Origin: Paraburkholderia sabiae
GTDB taxonomy: Bacteria; Pseudomonadota; Gammaproteobacteria; Burkholderiales; Burkholderiaceae
Direction of reading: 5' to 3'
Length of the DNA stretch: 64,000 bases
Assembly (NCBI RefSeq): GCF_030412785.1
Contig: NZ_CP125296.1
Coordinates: forward strand, 1,612,001 to 1,676,000
Every line of letters begins with the position of its first letter. The stretch's first letter is position 1. The notes under the pieces are model-generated. The model had not been told where the DNA came from. It was given only the letters and a program-made list of their open reading frames with translations, and searched no databases. Made by a program: the position numbers and the translations under genes. Positions 34,663 through 44,017 of this stretch are shown here, piece by piece.

Positions 34663-35118
34663 GTGAGTGAAGACCGCTACGTAGAACTCGTCGCGTCGCT
34701 GTGCGAGGCGGTCGGCTTGCCCGATGTCGAGCATGTGCTGGAGACGCATTCGATCGAAGTCGGCGGACTCGATGTGCGCCTCGACTGCTTCGATGAAGAT
34801 CCTCACGCGATCTATCTGAGCTTCGATTTCGGCGCGGTGACGGCAGGACGCGTGTCGACCGTTTATCGGCTGATGCTCGAAGCGAATCTGCTCGTCTATG
34901 CGCAGGATCAGGCGCAACTCGGCCTCGATTCCGACTATGGCAACGCCGTGCTGCTCGTACGCGTGCCGTTCGCCGATGCGCCCACAGGCGACTCGCTCGC
35001 CGATCTGCTCGCGCATTATTCGGAACACGGCGCGTACTGGAAACAAAGCATTCTCGAAGCAAGCGACGAACGGTTCGAAGCGATCGTGACGGGCAACTTC
35101 TCGTGGATCCGCGCATGA
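34663..35118 (+). CDS. hpaB: T3S chaperone HpaB-like (CesT fold)
   Basis: 151 aa, acidic, cytosolic. It has EDRYVELVASLCEAVGLPDV, THSIEVGGLDVRLDCFDEDP and a helix-strand pattern (VYRLMLEANLLVYAQDQAQLGLDSDYGNAVLLVRVPF in parts) typical of CesT-like chaperones. Place after the pilin gene matches hpaB, the general effector chaperone of Hrp2 systems. The start is a GTG with only a weak ribosome site (ACGGG), which may keep expression low. Confidence 0.8.
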   Translation: MSEDRYVELVASLCEAVGLPDVEHVLETHSIEVGGLDVRLDCFDEDPHAIYLSFDFGAVTAGRVSTVYRLMLEANLLVYAQDQAQLGLDSDYGNAVLLVRVPFADAPTGDSLADLLAHYSEHGAYWKQSILEASDERFEAIVTGNFSWIRA

Positions 35119-35177
35119 CATCTGTGCGCAAAACATCGTCACGCTAGAATGTCGCGACCGCCTGGAGACTCAAACCG

Positions 35178-35636
35178 ATGGACTTGCGAACCGATCCGAA
35201 CTTCTTCAACCTGCTCACCGGCAGCTATGCGCGGCTGCTCGGCACCGAACTCGTTCCGAAACACGAGCGCGCCGACGACGCCATTGCGTGGCTGTATCAC
35301 GACGCGCCCTTCGGCGTGCTCGCACACAATACCGCCGACGATCCCGTGTTCGTCTACGGCAACCGCCGCGCGCAAAGCCTGTTCGGCTATGACTGGAGCG
35401 AACTGACGGCGCTGCCGTCACGTCTTTCGGCGGAAGCGCCGGAACGCAGCGAACGTCAGGCATTTCTCGATCAGGTGACGCGCGACGGATATGTATCGGG
35501 CTATCGCGGCGTGCGCATCGCGAAGACAGGCGAGCGCTTCTGGATCGAGCGCGCGACCGTATGGCAACTCATCGACGAACACGGCAAGCTGCATGGGCAA
35601 GCCGCGATGATCCCGCACACTACTGCATTGCCCTAG
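35178..35636 (+). CDS. MEKHLA (PAS-like) domain protein
   Basis: 152 aa. Single domain with FGVLAHNTADDPVFVYGNRRAQSLFGYDWSELTALPSRLSAE (in parts), TRDGYVSGYRGVRIAKTGERFWIERATVWQL and a GQAAMIP end, the hallmark of MEKHLA, a PAS-related sensor fold. No output domain; function unknown. It sits at the border of the T3S locus and is probably unrelated to it. GGAG lies upstream of the ATG. Confidence 0.85.
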   Translation: MDLRTDPNFFNLLTGSYARLLGTELVPKHERADDAIAWLYHDAPFGVLAHNTADDPVFVYGNRRAQSLFGYDWSELTALPSRLSAEAPERSERQAFLDQVTRDGYVSGYRGVRIAKTGERFWIERATVWQLIDEHGKLHGQAAMIPHTTALP

Positions 35637-35662
35637 CCGTCCGTTCGCTTACCTTCCTTTGC

Positions 35663-35687
35663 ACCGGGGCCACACTGCCCCGGTTTT
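35663..35687 (+). terminator. Intrinsic terminator after the MEKHLA gene
   Basis: ACCGGGGC (35663-35670) pairs with GCCCCGGT (35677-35684) around CACACT, followed by TTTT (35684-35687). Confidence 0.8.
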
Positions 35688-35861
35688 CTCATCTGCTGCT
35701 GTCATTTTCGCGTCATCTGCGTCTTGTCGGCGGATGCACTCAACGTTAGATTCGACGATACATGTCCCCGGCGGAACGATAGCCCGATGGTTTCGGCCGC
35801 CGTTCCGCATCCCCCAGGCGCAAGCATCGCATGCATGCCCGCGCCGTCCTCCAGGTTAGCC

Positions 35862-37652
35862 ATGTATCAGTACAACGAGTTTGACAAAGCATTTCTGCTC
35901 AATCGGGCCGCGCAGTTCCGCGATCAGATCGAACGATGGCAGGACGGCCGGTTGAGCGAAGACGCCTTCCGTCCCTTGCGGCTCCAAAACGGCTGGTACG
36001 TGCAGCGGCACGCGCCGATGCTGCGCGTCGCCGTGCCGTACGGCGAGCTGTCGAGCGCGCAACTGCGCGTGCTCGCACGCGTGGCGCGCGAGTACGACGC
36101 GCCCGAAGCGGATGTCTATCGACAGGCGCTGGACGCGCAGCGCAAGCTCGGCACGGTTCGCCTGCCGACGCATCACGCGCACTTCACGACGCGCACCAAC
36201 GTGCAGTTCAACTGGATTCCACTGGCGAAGGCCGCCGACGTGATGGACCTGCTCGCGACCGTCAACATGCACGGCATCCAGACGAGCGGCAACTGCATCC
36301 GCAACATTTCGTGCGATGAGCGCGCGGGTGTCGCACCAGATGAAATCGCGGACCCGCGCCCTTTCGCCGAAATCATGCGTCAGTGGACGACGCTGCATCC
36401 CGAGTTCGCGTTTCTGCCGCGCAAGTTCAAGATCGCGATCACGGGTGCCGACGACGACCGCGCCGCGACCGATTGGCATGACGTCGGTCTGCGGCTGCGT
36501 TATGGAGAAAACGGCGAACTCGGTTTTCGTGTGATGGTGGGCGGCGGCATGGGACGCACGCCTGTGATCGGTACGGTGCTGCGCGAGTTTTTGCCGTGGC
36601 AGCACATCATGAACTACATCGAAGCCGTGGTTCGTGTGTACAACCAGTACGGTCGGCGCGACAACAAGTACAAGGCGCGCATCAAGATACTCGTGAAGGC
36701 GGAAGGCCAGAAATACATCGACGAAGTGGAAGAAGAATTTCGTCAGATCGTCGAGCATGACGGCGGCCCGCATACGATTCCGCACGCTGAACTGGAGCGT
36801 GTCAGCGCGTATTTCGTGCAACCCGCTACGGAGTCTGTCAGCAAGCCTTCTGATCCGACCGCGCGTGCGAAGATTGACGATGCCTCGCTGCGTAATCCGC
36901 CGTTCGCGCGCTGGCTCGAACGCAATGTCGCGCAACACAAGAACGCGCAGCGGCGCATCGTCACATTGTCGTTCAAGCGTCTATTGCAAGCACCCGGCGA
37001 TGCTTCCGCCGATCAGCTCGATCAGGTCGCCGATCTCGTCGACCGCTTTTCCGCTGGCGAGGCACGTGTCACGCATACACAGAACATCGTGCTGCCGTGG
37101 GTACACGAAAACGATCTGCTCGCATTGTGGGAAGTCGCGCGCGAAGTCGGACTGGCCAGCGCCAATGTTAGTTTGCTGACGGACATGATTGCGTGCCCGG
37201 GCGGCGATTTCTGCGCGCTTGCGAATGCGCGCTCGCTGCCCATCGCGGAAGCGATCACCGAGCGCTATCAGGACATGGACGAACTCGAAGATATCGGCGA
37301 AGTGGATCTGCACATCAGCGGCTGCATCAATTCGTGCGGCCATCACCATAGTGGCCATATCGGTATTCTCGGCGTCGACAAGGATGGGACCGAGTGGTAT
37401 CAGGTGACGCTCGGCGGCTCGGATGGATCGCATGCAAGCGGCGTTGCGCAGCCGGGCAAGGTGATCGGACCATCGTTCTCCGCGCATGAAGTGCCCGATG
37501 TAATCGATGCCGTGTTGCGCACGTATGTCGAGCATAGAACGCAGTCGGGGCCCCGTCACGAGCGATTCATCGAAACGGTGCGGCGTATCGGCGCCGATCC
37601 ATTTAAGGCAGCAGCAAACGCCGCGCGCACGCCACTGGAGGTCTCGGCATGA
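35862..37652 (+). CDS. cysI: Nitrite/sulfite reductase, siroheme hemoprotein (CysI-like)
   Basis: 596 aa. It has two ferredoxin-like/siroheme halves; RTNVQFNWIPL and GNCIRNISCDE lie in the first. The Fe4S4-siroheme cysteines are in CPGGDFCALANARSLPIAE and GCINSCGHHHSGHIGILGVD of the second. It reduces sulfite to sulfide (or nitrite to ammonia). In Burkholderia-type genomes this gene pairs with a DUF934 gene, as here, and serves assimilatory sulfate reduction. ATG 35862 is preceded by AGG; upstream in-frame starts add non-family residues. Confidence 0.88.
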   Translation: MYQYNEFDKAFLLNRAAQFRDQIERWQDGRLSEDAFRPLRLQNGWYVQRHAPMLRVAVPYGELSSAQLRVLARVAREYDAPEADVYRQALDAQRKLGTVRLPTHHAHFTTRTNVQFNWIPLAKAADVMDLLATVNMHGIQTSGNCIRNISCDERAGVAPDEIADPRPFAEIMRQWTTLHPEFAFLPRKFKIAITGADDDRAATDWHDVGLRLRYGENGELGFRVMVGGGMGRTPVIGTVLREFLPWQHIMNYIEAVVRVYNQYGRRDNKYKARIKILVKAEGQKYIDEVEEEFRQIVEHDGGPHTIPHAELERVSAYFVQPATESVSKPSDPTARAKIDDASLRNPPFARWLERNVAQHKNAQRRIVTLSFKRLLQAPGDASADQLDQVADLVDRFSAGEARVTHTQNIVLPWVHENDLLALWEVAREVGLASANVSLLTDMIACPGGDFCALANARSLPIAEAITERYQDMDELEDIGEVDLHISGCINSCGHHHSGHIGILGVDKDGTEWYQVTLGGSDGSHASGVAQPGKVIGPSFSAHEVPDVIDAVLRTYVEHRTQSGPRHERFIETVRRIGADPFKAAANAARTPLEVSA

Positions 37653-38050
37653 ACGTCCAGATACGTATCCGCATTCTCGCTGCCGTCGATCATTCCGGCG
37701 ATGCCGTCGAGCACATCGTCGCGCTCGACAACGACGCCGATCCGTTCGCGTATAGCGACTCGATAGCACAAGCGGATCGCGTGGAGCTTCATTTCCCGAA
37801 CTTCACCGATGGCCGTGCGTTCAGTCAGGCGTATCTGATCAGACGTCGGCTCGGCTTCACAGGCGACTTGCGTGCAACGGGTGAAGTGCTCGCGGATCAG
37901 TTGATCCAGATGGAACGCACCGGTTTTTCCAGTGCAGTTTTGAACGCAGACGTCGATCCCGCCGATGCACAGCGCCAACTGGATCGTTTCGCAGCGTTCT
38001 ATCAGGGCGATGTGGTTCGCGCTGCGCCGTTCAGGCAGAGCGAGAAGTAA
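37649..38050 (+). CDS. DUF934 protein, sulfite-reductase partner
   Basis: 133 aa. It has VELHFPNFTDGRAFSQAYLIRRRLGFTGDLRATGEVLADQLIQMERTGF (in parts), the DUF934 signature. It overlaps cysI by 4 bp (ATGA) and almost always accompanies this reductase in beta-proteobacteria; an electron-transfer or assembly role is assumed, not shown. Confidence 0.85.
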   Translation: MNVQIRIRILAAVDHSGDAVEHIVALDNDADPFAYSDSIAQADRVELHFPNFTDGRAFSQAYLIRRRLGFTGDLRATGEVLADQLIQMERTGFSSAVLNADVDPADAQRQLDRFAAFYQGDVVRAAPFRQSEK

Positions 38051-38065
38051 GCTTCAAAAACAGAG

Positions 38066-38144
38066 GTCCGCTTCACGTTATCGAGTGAAGCGGACTCCGG
38101 TATAAAAACGCAGCAGACAAAGGGCGGAAAATCCGCCCTTTTTT
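38066..38144. terminator. Tandem hairpins, second one a bidirectional intrinsic terminator
   Basis: First hairpin: GTCCGCTTCAC (38066-38076) with GTGAAGCGGAC (38085-38095). Second: AAGGGCGGA (38120-38128) with TCCGCCCTT (38132-38140) and a T-run to 38144; its mirror ends in TTTG for the leftward cyo operon. It separates the convergent DUF934 and cyoD genes. Confidence 0.85.
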
Positions 38145-38152
38145 AACGTCTG

Positions 38153-38536
38153 TCAATCGTGCGCCAATGCGCGCTCGACCGAAATCTGCGTCGGCATCAT
38201 GTTCACGTTTGCGTTGTGGATCACCCACAGCGAACCCGCCACGATGATCGCGATCAGCAACGCCGTGCACACGAAAATCCCCGTATTCGAGCGCTGATCC
38301 GAAGACGAACCCAGATGCAGGAAGTACCGCAACTGCACCAGCAACTGCGCAACGCACAGTACGACCACTGTCGTCAGTCCCATCGAACGCGGTACAAGAT
38401 GCCCCATGACCACGCCGAACGATGCGAATGTCAGCACCAGCGACAGCAGCATGCCGACCACATAGCTCTTCACGTTGCCGTGCGAAGCATCATGATCGTG
38501 CGTGTGCGCCGCATTCTTTTCAGATGTTTTGCTCAT
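38153..38536 (-). CDS. cyoD: Cytochrome bo3 quinol oxidase subunit IV
   Basis: 127 aa with three membrane segments ([60 protein letters not shown]), a His-rich N-terminus and the MNMMP-type C-terminal end ([10 protein letters not shown]) of CyoD. Last gene of the leftward cyoABCD operon; overlaps cyoC by 4 bp. Confidence 0.93.
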   Translation of the reverse strand: MSKTSEKNAAHTHDHDASHGNVKSYVVGMLLSLVLTFASFGVVMGHLVPRSMGLTTVVVLCVAQLLVQLRYFLHLGSSSDQRSNTGIFVCTALLIAIIVAGSLWVIHNANVNMMPTQISVERALAHD

Positions 38537-39147
38537 AGAAATTCACGCAGATAGACAAGGCTGAACACACAGATCCACACGAGATCGAGGAAGTGCCAGA
38601 AAAGGCTCAGGCACGCGATACGCCGGCGTGTGACGGGCGTGAGACCGAACTTGCCGATCTGATGCATCATCACGACGATCCACAGCAAACCTGTCGTCAC
38701 GTGCAAACCGTGCGTGCCGACGAGCGTGAAGTAGCTCGACAGAAACGCACTCGTCGAAGGCGCCGCGCCATCGCTCACCAGGTGCGCGAACTCGTACACT
38801 TCCATGCCGATAAACCCGGCACCCAGCACGAAGGTCGCAGCGAGCCAGCCGATCACCTTGCCACGCCGGTTCGCGTAGACGTTCATCATGCCCATGCCGA
38901 ACGTGAAGCTGCTGGCGAGCAGCAGCAGCGTTTCGCCGAGCACATAAGGCAGTTCGAACAGCTGCTTGCCCGTGGGCCCGCCTGCCGTTGCATTGGCGAG
39001 CACGCCGAACGTCGCGAACAGCGTCGCGAAGATCAGGCAGTCGCTCATCAGGTAAATCCAGAACCCGAGCGTGGTACGGGTTCCGTCGTCGTGATGGCCG
39101 TGCGCGTCGTGATGATCGCCGGCCTCGTAAGTCGATACGCTTGTCAT
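38533..39147 (-). CDS. cyoC: Cytochrome bo3 quinol oxidase subunit III
   Basis: 204 aa, five membrane segments, His-rich N-terminus, [20 protein letters not shown] and [19 protein letters not shown] as in CyoC. Start ATG 39147, 2 bp after the cyoB stop. Confidence 0.95.
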   Translation of the reverse strand: MTSVSTYEAGDHHDAHGHHDDGTRTTLGFWIYLMSDCLIFATLFATFGVLANATAGGPTGKQLFELPYVLGETLLLLASSFTFGMGMMNVYANRRGKVIGWLAATFVLGAGFIGMEVYEFAHLVSDGAAPSTSAFLSSYFTLVGTHGLHVTTGLLWIVVMMHQIGKFGLTPVTRRRIACLSLFWHFLDLVWICVFSLVYLREFL

Positions 39148-39149
39148 GG

Positions 39150-41150
39150 TCAGGCCATCTCCGCAATTTGCTCGCGATCGTCGCTTTCCAGCAGCGCGAA
39201 GCGCGCGTTCTCGATCCGCTCGACTTCCGCGGCGGGCACGTAGTAATCGACGTCCTGGTCGTACGAACGCGCGATGAACGTTGCGATCATGCCGATCAGA
39301 CCGACGGCTGCGAACAGCCACATGTGCCACACCATCGCAAAGCCGAACAGCAGGCTGAATGCCGCGATGATGAAACCCGCCGACGTGTTGCGCGGCATGT
39401 GGATGTCTTCGTACTGCTTCGGCTGTACGTAGGCACGTCCCGACTGCTTGTCGTCCCAGTGCTGTTCCAGCGACGTGATGACGGGAACGTGCGCGAAGTT
39501 GTAGAACGGCGCGGGCGATGCCGTCGACCATTCGAGGCTGCGCGCATTCCACGGATCACCCGTGACGTCGCGGTTCTGCTCGCGATTGCGGATGCTCACC
39601 GCGAACTGGATCAGCAGCGCGAGAATGCCCATGCCGACCACGACGGCGCCCACCAGCGCGACGACGAGCCACACATGCCACTCGGGCACCGAGTAGTGAT
39701 TCATGCGGCGCGTCATGCCTTCGAAGCCGAGGATGTACAGCGGCGTGAACGCGAGCCAGTAACCGACCAGCCAGCACCAGAACGCGACCTTGCCCCAGAA
39801 CTCGTCGAGCGTGAAGCCGAACACTTTCGGGAACCAGTAGCTGATGCCCGCGAGACAACCAAACACCACACCGCCGATGATCACGTTATGGAAGTGCGCC
39901 ACGAGAAACAGGCTGTTGTGCAGCACGAAGTCCGCGCCCGGTACCGCAAGCAGCACGCCCGTCATCCCGCCGACGGCGAACGTCACCATAAAGCCGATCG
40001 TCCACAGCGTCGACGAGTGATAGCGGATACGGCCGCGATACATCGTGAACAGCCAGTTGAACAGCTTCACGCCCGTCGGCACCGAAATGATCGACGTCAT
40101 GATGCCGAAGAACGCGTTGACGTTCGCACCCGATCCCATCGTGAAGAAGTGATGCAGCCAGACGAAGAACGACAGAATGCCGATCGACGACGTCGCGTAC
40201 ACCATCGACTTGTAGCCGAACAGCGGCTTGCCCGAGAACGTCGCGATGATCTCCGAGAATGCGCCGAACGCGGGCAGGATCAGGATGTACACCTCCGGGT
40301 GTCCCCAGACCCAGATCAGGTTGATGTACATCATCGCGTTGCCACCCAGCTCGTTCGTGAAGAAGTGCATGTCGAGATAGCGGTCCATCGTGAGCAGCGC
40401 GAGGGTGCCCGTCAACACGGGAAACACGGCGACGATCAGGATGTTCGTGATCAATGCAGTCCAGCAGAACACGGGCATCTTCATCAGGTTCAGACCCGGC
40501 GCGCGCATGCGCAGGATCGTCACGATGAAGTTGATGCCGCTCAGCGTCGTGCCTAAACCCGAGACCTGTAGCGACCATATGTAGTAGTCGACGCCCGTTG
40601 TCGGACTGTAGCCAAGCTCCGACAACGGCGGATACGCGACCCAGCCCGTCGCCGCGAAATCGCCGACGAACATCGAGATCATCACCAGCACCGCGCCGAC
40701 CACCGACAGCCAGAAGCCGAGCGAGTTGACGAACGGATACGCGACGTCACGCGCGCCGAGTTGCAGCGGCACGACGACGTTCATCAGGCCGAGAATCAGC
40801 GGCGTGGCGACGAAGAAGATCATGATCACGCCGTGCGCGGTGAAGATCTGATCGTAGTGATGCGGCGGCAGATAGCCTGCTGATTCGCCAAAAGCAATGG
40901 CCTGCTGTGCGCGCATCATGATCGCGTCGGCGAAACCGCGCAGCAGCATGATAAGCGCGAGAATGATGTACATCACGCCGATCCGCTTGTGATCGACTGA
41001 CGTGATCCACTCCTTCCACAGATACGACCATTTGCCCGCATACGTGATCGCGCCGAGCAACGCGAGACCGCCCAGAATGACGACGCCGAGCGTGCCCATG
41101 ATGATGGGCTCGTGATACGGAATCGCATCGAGCGTAAGTTTTCCAAACAT
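39150..41150 (-). CDS. cyoB: Cytochrome bo3 quinol oxidase subunit I
   Basis: 666 aa heme-copper oxidase. Landmarks: [38 protein letters not shown] (CuB/cross-linked His-Tyr), [33 protein letters not shown] and [13 protein letters not shown] (heme ligands). The ATG at 41150 is used because GGAG lies 8 bp upstream and the N-terminus [15 protein letters not shown] matches CyoB; the GTG two codons earlier overlaps the cyoA stop. Confidence 0.97.
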   Translation of the reverse strand: MFGKLTLDAIPYHEPIIMGTLGVVILGGLALLGAITYAGKWSYLWKEWITSVDHKRIGVMYIILALIMLLRGFADAIMMRAQQAIAFGESAGYLPPHHYDQIFTAHGVIMIFFVATPLILGLMNVVVPLQLGARDVAYPFVNSLGFWLSVVGAVLVMISMFVGDFAATGWVAYPPLSELGYSPTTGVDYYIWSLQVSGLGTTLSGINFIVTILRMRAPGLNLMKMPVFCWTALITNILIVAVFPVLTGTLALLTMDRYLDMHFFTNELGGNAMMYINLIWVWGHPEVYILILPAFGAFSEIIATFSGKPLFGYKSMVYATSSIGILSFFVWLHHFFTMGSGANVNAFFGIMTSIISVPTGVKLFNWLFTMYRGRIRYHSSTLWTIGFMVTFAVGGMTGVLLAVPGADFVLHNSLFLVAHFHNVIIGGVVFGCLAGISYWFPKVFGFTLDEFWGKVAFWCWLVGYWLAFTPLYILGFEGMTRRMNHYSVPEWHVWLVVALVGAVVVGMGILALLIQFAVSIRNREQNRDVTGDPWNARSLEWSTASPAPFYNFAHVPVITSLEQHWDDKQSGRAYVQPKQYEDIHMPRNTSAGFIIAAFSLLFGFAMVWHMWLFAAVGLIGMIATFIARSYDQDVDYYVPAAEVERIENARFALLESDDREQIAEMA

Positions 41151-41155
41151 TTCCA

Positions 41156-42154
41156 CTACTCCGATACCAAAGCTGCGTGTGAAGGCAGGCGTGCCGGCTT
41201 GACGTACATGTCCGCGTTGGCCGTCGTGCAGATGGGGCGGCCGCTTGCATCGCGCATGTACTGATAGACGATGCCGTCGAACAGTCCCGGCGCCACGTTG
41301 CTATATAGCGTTACGGCGTTCTTTCTGCTCGGCTGCTGCAATACGTCGTAGGCGGCGACATCGAGCGCTTTCGGCGATGCCTTTGCGTGTGCGACCCACG
41401 CATCGAACTCGCCGCGGCTCGTGACGACCGTGTTGAAGTCCATATCGGAGAAGCCCGGTCCGCTGAATGCCGACGAACGGCCCGCATACGTGCCCTCGCT
41501 GTTTGCGATCAGATGCAACTGCGTCTGCATGCCGGACATCGCGTAGACCTGGCTGCCCAGTTGCGGAATGAAGAACGAGTTCATCAGCGATTCCGCCGTC
41601 AAGCGGAAATCAACAGGCGTATCGACAGGCAGCGCGAGCTGGTTGACGGACGCCACGCCGTAGTCCGGGTAAATGAACAGCCACTTCCAGTTCAGCGCGA
41701 CCACTTCCACGCGAACGGGCTTCACGTCGGATTCGAGCGGCTTGTATGGATCGAGGCTGTGCGTTGTCTTCCATATCAGCACAGCAAGGGTCGCGACGAT
41801 GATGCAGGGAATCGTCCACACGACGACTTCGATCGCGGTCGAATGGGCCCACGTCGGCGCGTACTTCGCCTTCGTGTTGGACTCGCGGTAGCGCCACGCA
41901 AAGTACAGCGTCAGCGCGATCACGGGAATCACGACGAGCAGCATCAGCCCGAGCGCGATCAGGATCAGGTTCTTCTCCTGAACGCCGATGTCGCCTTTCG
42001 GATCGAACAGAACCATGCTGCAGCCGCCGAGCAGGCTCAACGCGCCCGCCGCAACGACGCGACCGGCGCGAACGAGATGTCTTCGGATTGGATGAGAGCG
42101 GGGCCAGCGTCCCGCTGTATGGGGAGAACCCCCGGGTGTAGGTGGGTTGCGCAT
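41156..42154 (-). CDS. cyoA: Cytochrome bo3 quinol oxidase subunit II
   Basis: 332 aa. A basic N-terminal extension (~30 residues) precedes the lipobox LLGGC, then two membrane segments ([37 protein letters not shown]) and a periplasmic cupredoxin domain ([43 protein letters not shown]) lacking CuA, as in quinol oxidases. The C-terminus ends soon after the domain. First gene of the operon, divergent from the MocR regulator. Confidence 0.93.
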   Translation of the reverse strand: MRNPPTPGGSPHTAGRWPRSHPIRRHLVRAGRVVAAGALSLLGGCSMVLFDPKGDIGVQEKNLILIALGLMLLVVIPVIALTLYFAWRYRESNTKAKYAPTWAHSTAIEVVVWTIPCIIVATLAVLIWKTTHSLDPYKPLESDVKPVRVEVVALNWKWLFIYPDYGVASVNQLALPVDTPVDFRLTAESLMNSFFIPQLGSQVYAMSGMQTQLHLIANSEGTYAGRSSAFSGPGFSDMDFNTVVTSRGEFDAWVAHAKASPKALDVAAYDVLQQPSRKNAVTLYSNVAPGLFDGIVYQYMRDASGRPICTTANADMYVKPARLPSHAALVSE

Positions 42155-42266
42155 GCTTTCAGGTTGGTTGCCGGGTTACATAGCCCCATGCATCTATCCC
42201 CCAACCGTCATTCAGACGCGACTGTCCCGCCACGGCGATGGCCTTCCGGCGGATACATACATAGGC

Positions 42267-42329
42267 TATGGCGGCGCATGCTAGAGTAAGACATATGCCA
42301 TACATGCGCGACAAGATGCCACACATGCC
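42267..42329. promoter_or_regulatory. Repeat array between cyoA and the MocR gene
   Basis: Direct repeat ATGCCATACATGC (42295-42307) and ATGCCACACATGC (42316-42328), 12 of 13 identical and 21 bp apart, plus an inverted pair TATGGC (42267-42272) / GCCATA (42297-42302). The repeats overlap the possible start codons of the regulator, as expected for an autoregulatory MocR operator. Confidence 0.5.
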
Positions 42330-43734
42330 TGTTTCATCACCTTCACGCAAGCGTGCCGCGCGACGGCCCGACTGGATCACCGGCTTCACCGAGAACGGCA
42401 AGGCGCGCTATCTGCAGATCGTCGATCTGATCGAACGCGCCGTCGCGGACGGCAGGCTGAACCCCGGCGACCGTCTGCCGCCCCAGCGCAAGCTCGCGGA
42501 GATGATCGGCGTCGATCTGACTACGGTCACGCGCGGTTTTGCCGAAGCACATCGACGCAACCTGATCGAATCGCGCGGACCGCTCGGTACGTTCATCGCG
42601 CCGCCCAAGGCGACGTTCATGCAGCAGATCGACCTGAGCATGAACATTCCGCCTTCCCCCGCCGATCTCGATCTTGCCGTGTTGCTCAGGCGCGGGCTGT
42701 CGCAGGTGCTCGTGCGCAGCGACATCGATCTGCTGATGACGTATCAGCTGGGCGGCGGCAGCGACACGGACCGTCAGGCGGGCGCGGCATGGCTAAAGCC
42801 CATTCTCGGGCGCGTGGACCCGTCGCGCGTGATCGTGACGCCGGGTGCGCACTCGGCACTCGCCGCGCTGATTCTTGCGCTCACGAAGCCGAACGCGCCC
42901 ATCTTCACCGAGCAACTCATTTATCCGGGTCTGCCGCTGATCGCGCGGCAACTGGGGCGCACGCTGGACGTGATCGACTGCGACGAACACGGCATGCGGC
43001 CTGACGCGCTCGACGCGGCCTGCACGCGTGCGAACGGCGGGCTCATCTATCTGAACCCGACCATTCGCAACCCGACCGCGCAAACGATGCCCGCAGAGCG
43101 TCGCAAGGATCTGCTCGCCGTCGCGGCGCGCCATGACATTCCCGTGGTCGAGGACGATCCGTACTGGCTTTTCGCCGACGACGCACCCGCGCCGCTTGCG
43201 ACGCTCGCGCCGCAGCAGGTGTATTACCTGTCGACGTTGTCCAAGTGCATCTCGCCCGGCTTGCGCGCGGCGTTTCTCGTGCTGCCTGCTGCCGGCGCGC
43301 AAGAAACGTTCTTGAAGGCGCTGCGCTCGCTCTCGCTGATGTCGCCGCCACTGACCACCTCACTGGTCACGCAATGGATACTCGACGGCACCGCGACGGA
43401 AGTGCTGGCGGGCATTCTGAAGGAATCGCGGGAACGTCTGCTGGCAGCGAATCAGATACTGTCGACGGTCAGCATGGCGGCGGCGAGCGGCGCGATTCAC
43501 GTGTGGCAGCCGTTGCCCGCGCATTGGGCCGCGCAAAGCCTCGCGGCAGCGGCGCGCACGGAAGGTCTCGTCGTTGCGCCCTCTTCCGCGTTTTGCCTGG
43601 ACGGTAACGTGCCGAACGCGATCCGCATCTCGCTCGGCGGCTGCGCACGGCGCACGGAATTGACGTCGGCGTTGCGCAAACTCGCGGCACTGGTCGAACG
43701 CAAGCCGTCGGATGAAGACCGCTTGCTGATCTAG
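42295..43734 (+). CDS. MocR-type (GntR-HTH plus aminotransferase) regulator
   Basis: About 479 aa. N-terminal GntR winged helix (RYLQIVDLIERAVADGRLNPGDRLPPQRKLAEMIGVDLTTVTRGFAEA in parts, residues ~35-100), then a class I aminotransferase-like domain (TPGAHSALAALILAL, NPTIRNPTAQTMP, VEDDPYWLF, and the PLP-lysine region YYLSTLSKCISPGLRAAFLV). Such proteins sense PLP or amino acids. The true start is uncertain: ATGs at 42268, 42295, 42316 and 42325 are in frame and none has a strong ribosome site. Divergence from cyoA makes cyo a possible target, but family targets are usually PLP or amino-compound genes. Confidence 0.85.
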   Translation: MPYMRDKMPHMPVSSPSRKRAARRPDWITGFTENGKARYLQIVDLIERAVADGRLNPGDRLPPQRKLAEMIGVDLTTVTRGFAEAHRRNLIESRGPLGTFIAPPKATFMQQIDLSMNIPPSPADLDLAVLLRRGLSQVLVRSDIDLLMTYQLGGGSDTDRQAGAAWLKPILGRVDPSRVIVTPGAHSALAALILALTKPNAPIFTEQLIYPGLPLIARQLGRTLDVIDCDEHGMRPDALDAACTRANGGLIYLNPTIRNPTAQTMPAERRKDLLAVAARHDIPVVEDDPYWLFADDAPAPLATLAPQQVYYLSTLSKCISPGLRAAFLVLPAAGAQETFLKALRSLSLMSPPLTTSLVTQWILDGTATEVLAGILKESRERLLAANQILSTVSMAAASGAIHVWQPLPAHWAAQSLAAAARTEGLVVAPSSAFCLDGNVPNAIRISLGGCARRTELTSALRKLAALVERKPSDEDRLLI

Positions 43735-43990
43735 CGCGCGTTCGTCATGTATCGCATCTGCTGCGCTGAATTCTCCGCCAACTGCTTCTATACGAAAGGC
43801 GCGCGCGAAACAATAATGCCGTCAACGTCGCTTCGGGCATTTCCTTCCTCCTTTTAACCGGAGCGCGTCGGGATCACTGCGCGAGTGCCCGCGGCTTAGG
43901 CCACCAACCCGCAGAGCTTTGCAGCAGCCATGTTGTATGGCGCGTGGCAAGCACTAAACCTCGGCATCCATAAGATGCCGAGGTTTTTTT
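43735..43990 (+). ncRNA. Candidate small RNA ending in a strong terminator
   Basis: No ORF of note. The segment ends in a perfect 11-bp hairpin plus T7. The terminator lies 224 bp past the MocR stop, too far for a simple gene end. The 43850-43955 stretch is rich in possible stem pairs. No match to a named RNA family could be recognised and no clear promoter was fixed, so this is a suggestion; a long 3' UTR is the alternative. Confidence 0.35.
43958..43990 (+). terminator. Strong intrinsic terminator
   Basis: ACCTCGGCATC (43958-43968) pairs perfectly with GATGCCGAGGT (43974-43984) around CATAA, followed by TTTTTTT (43984-43990). On the - strand the same hairpin follows the SDR gene (stop at 44018) with only TTT, so it may be partly bidirectional. 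Confidence 0.85.
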
Positions 43991-44017
43991 ATTGCAGTGA
44001 GAAAACGGGTCGATCTG

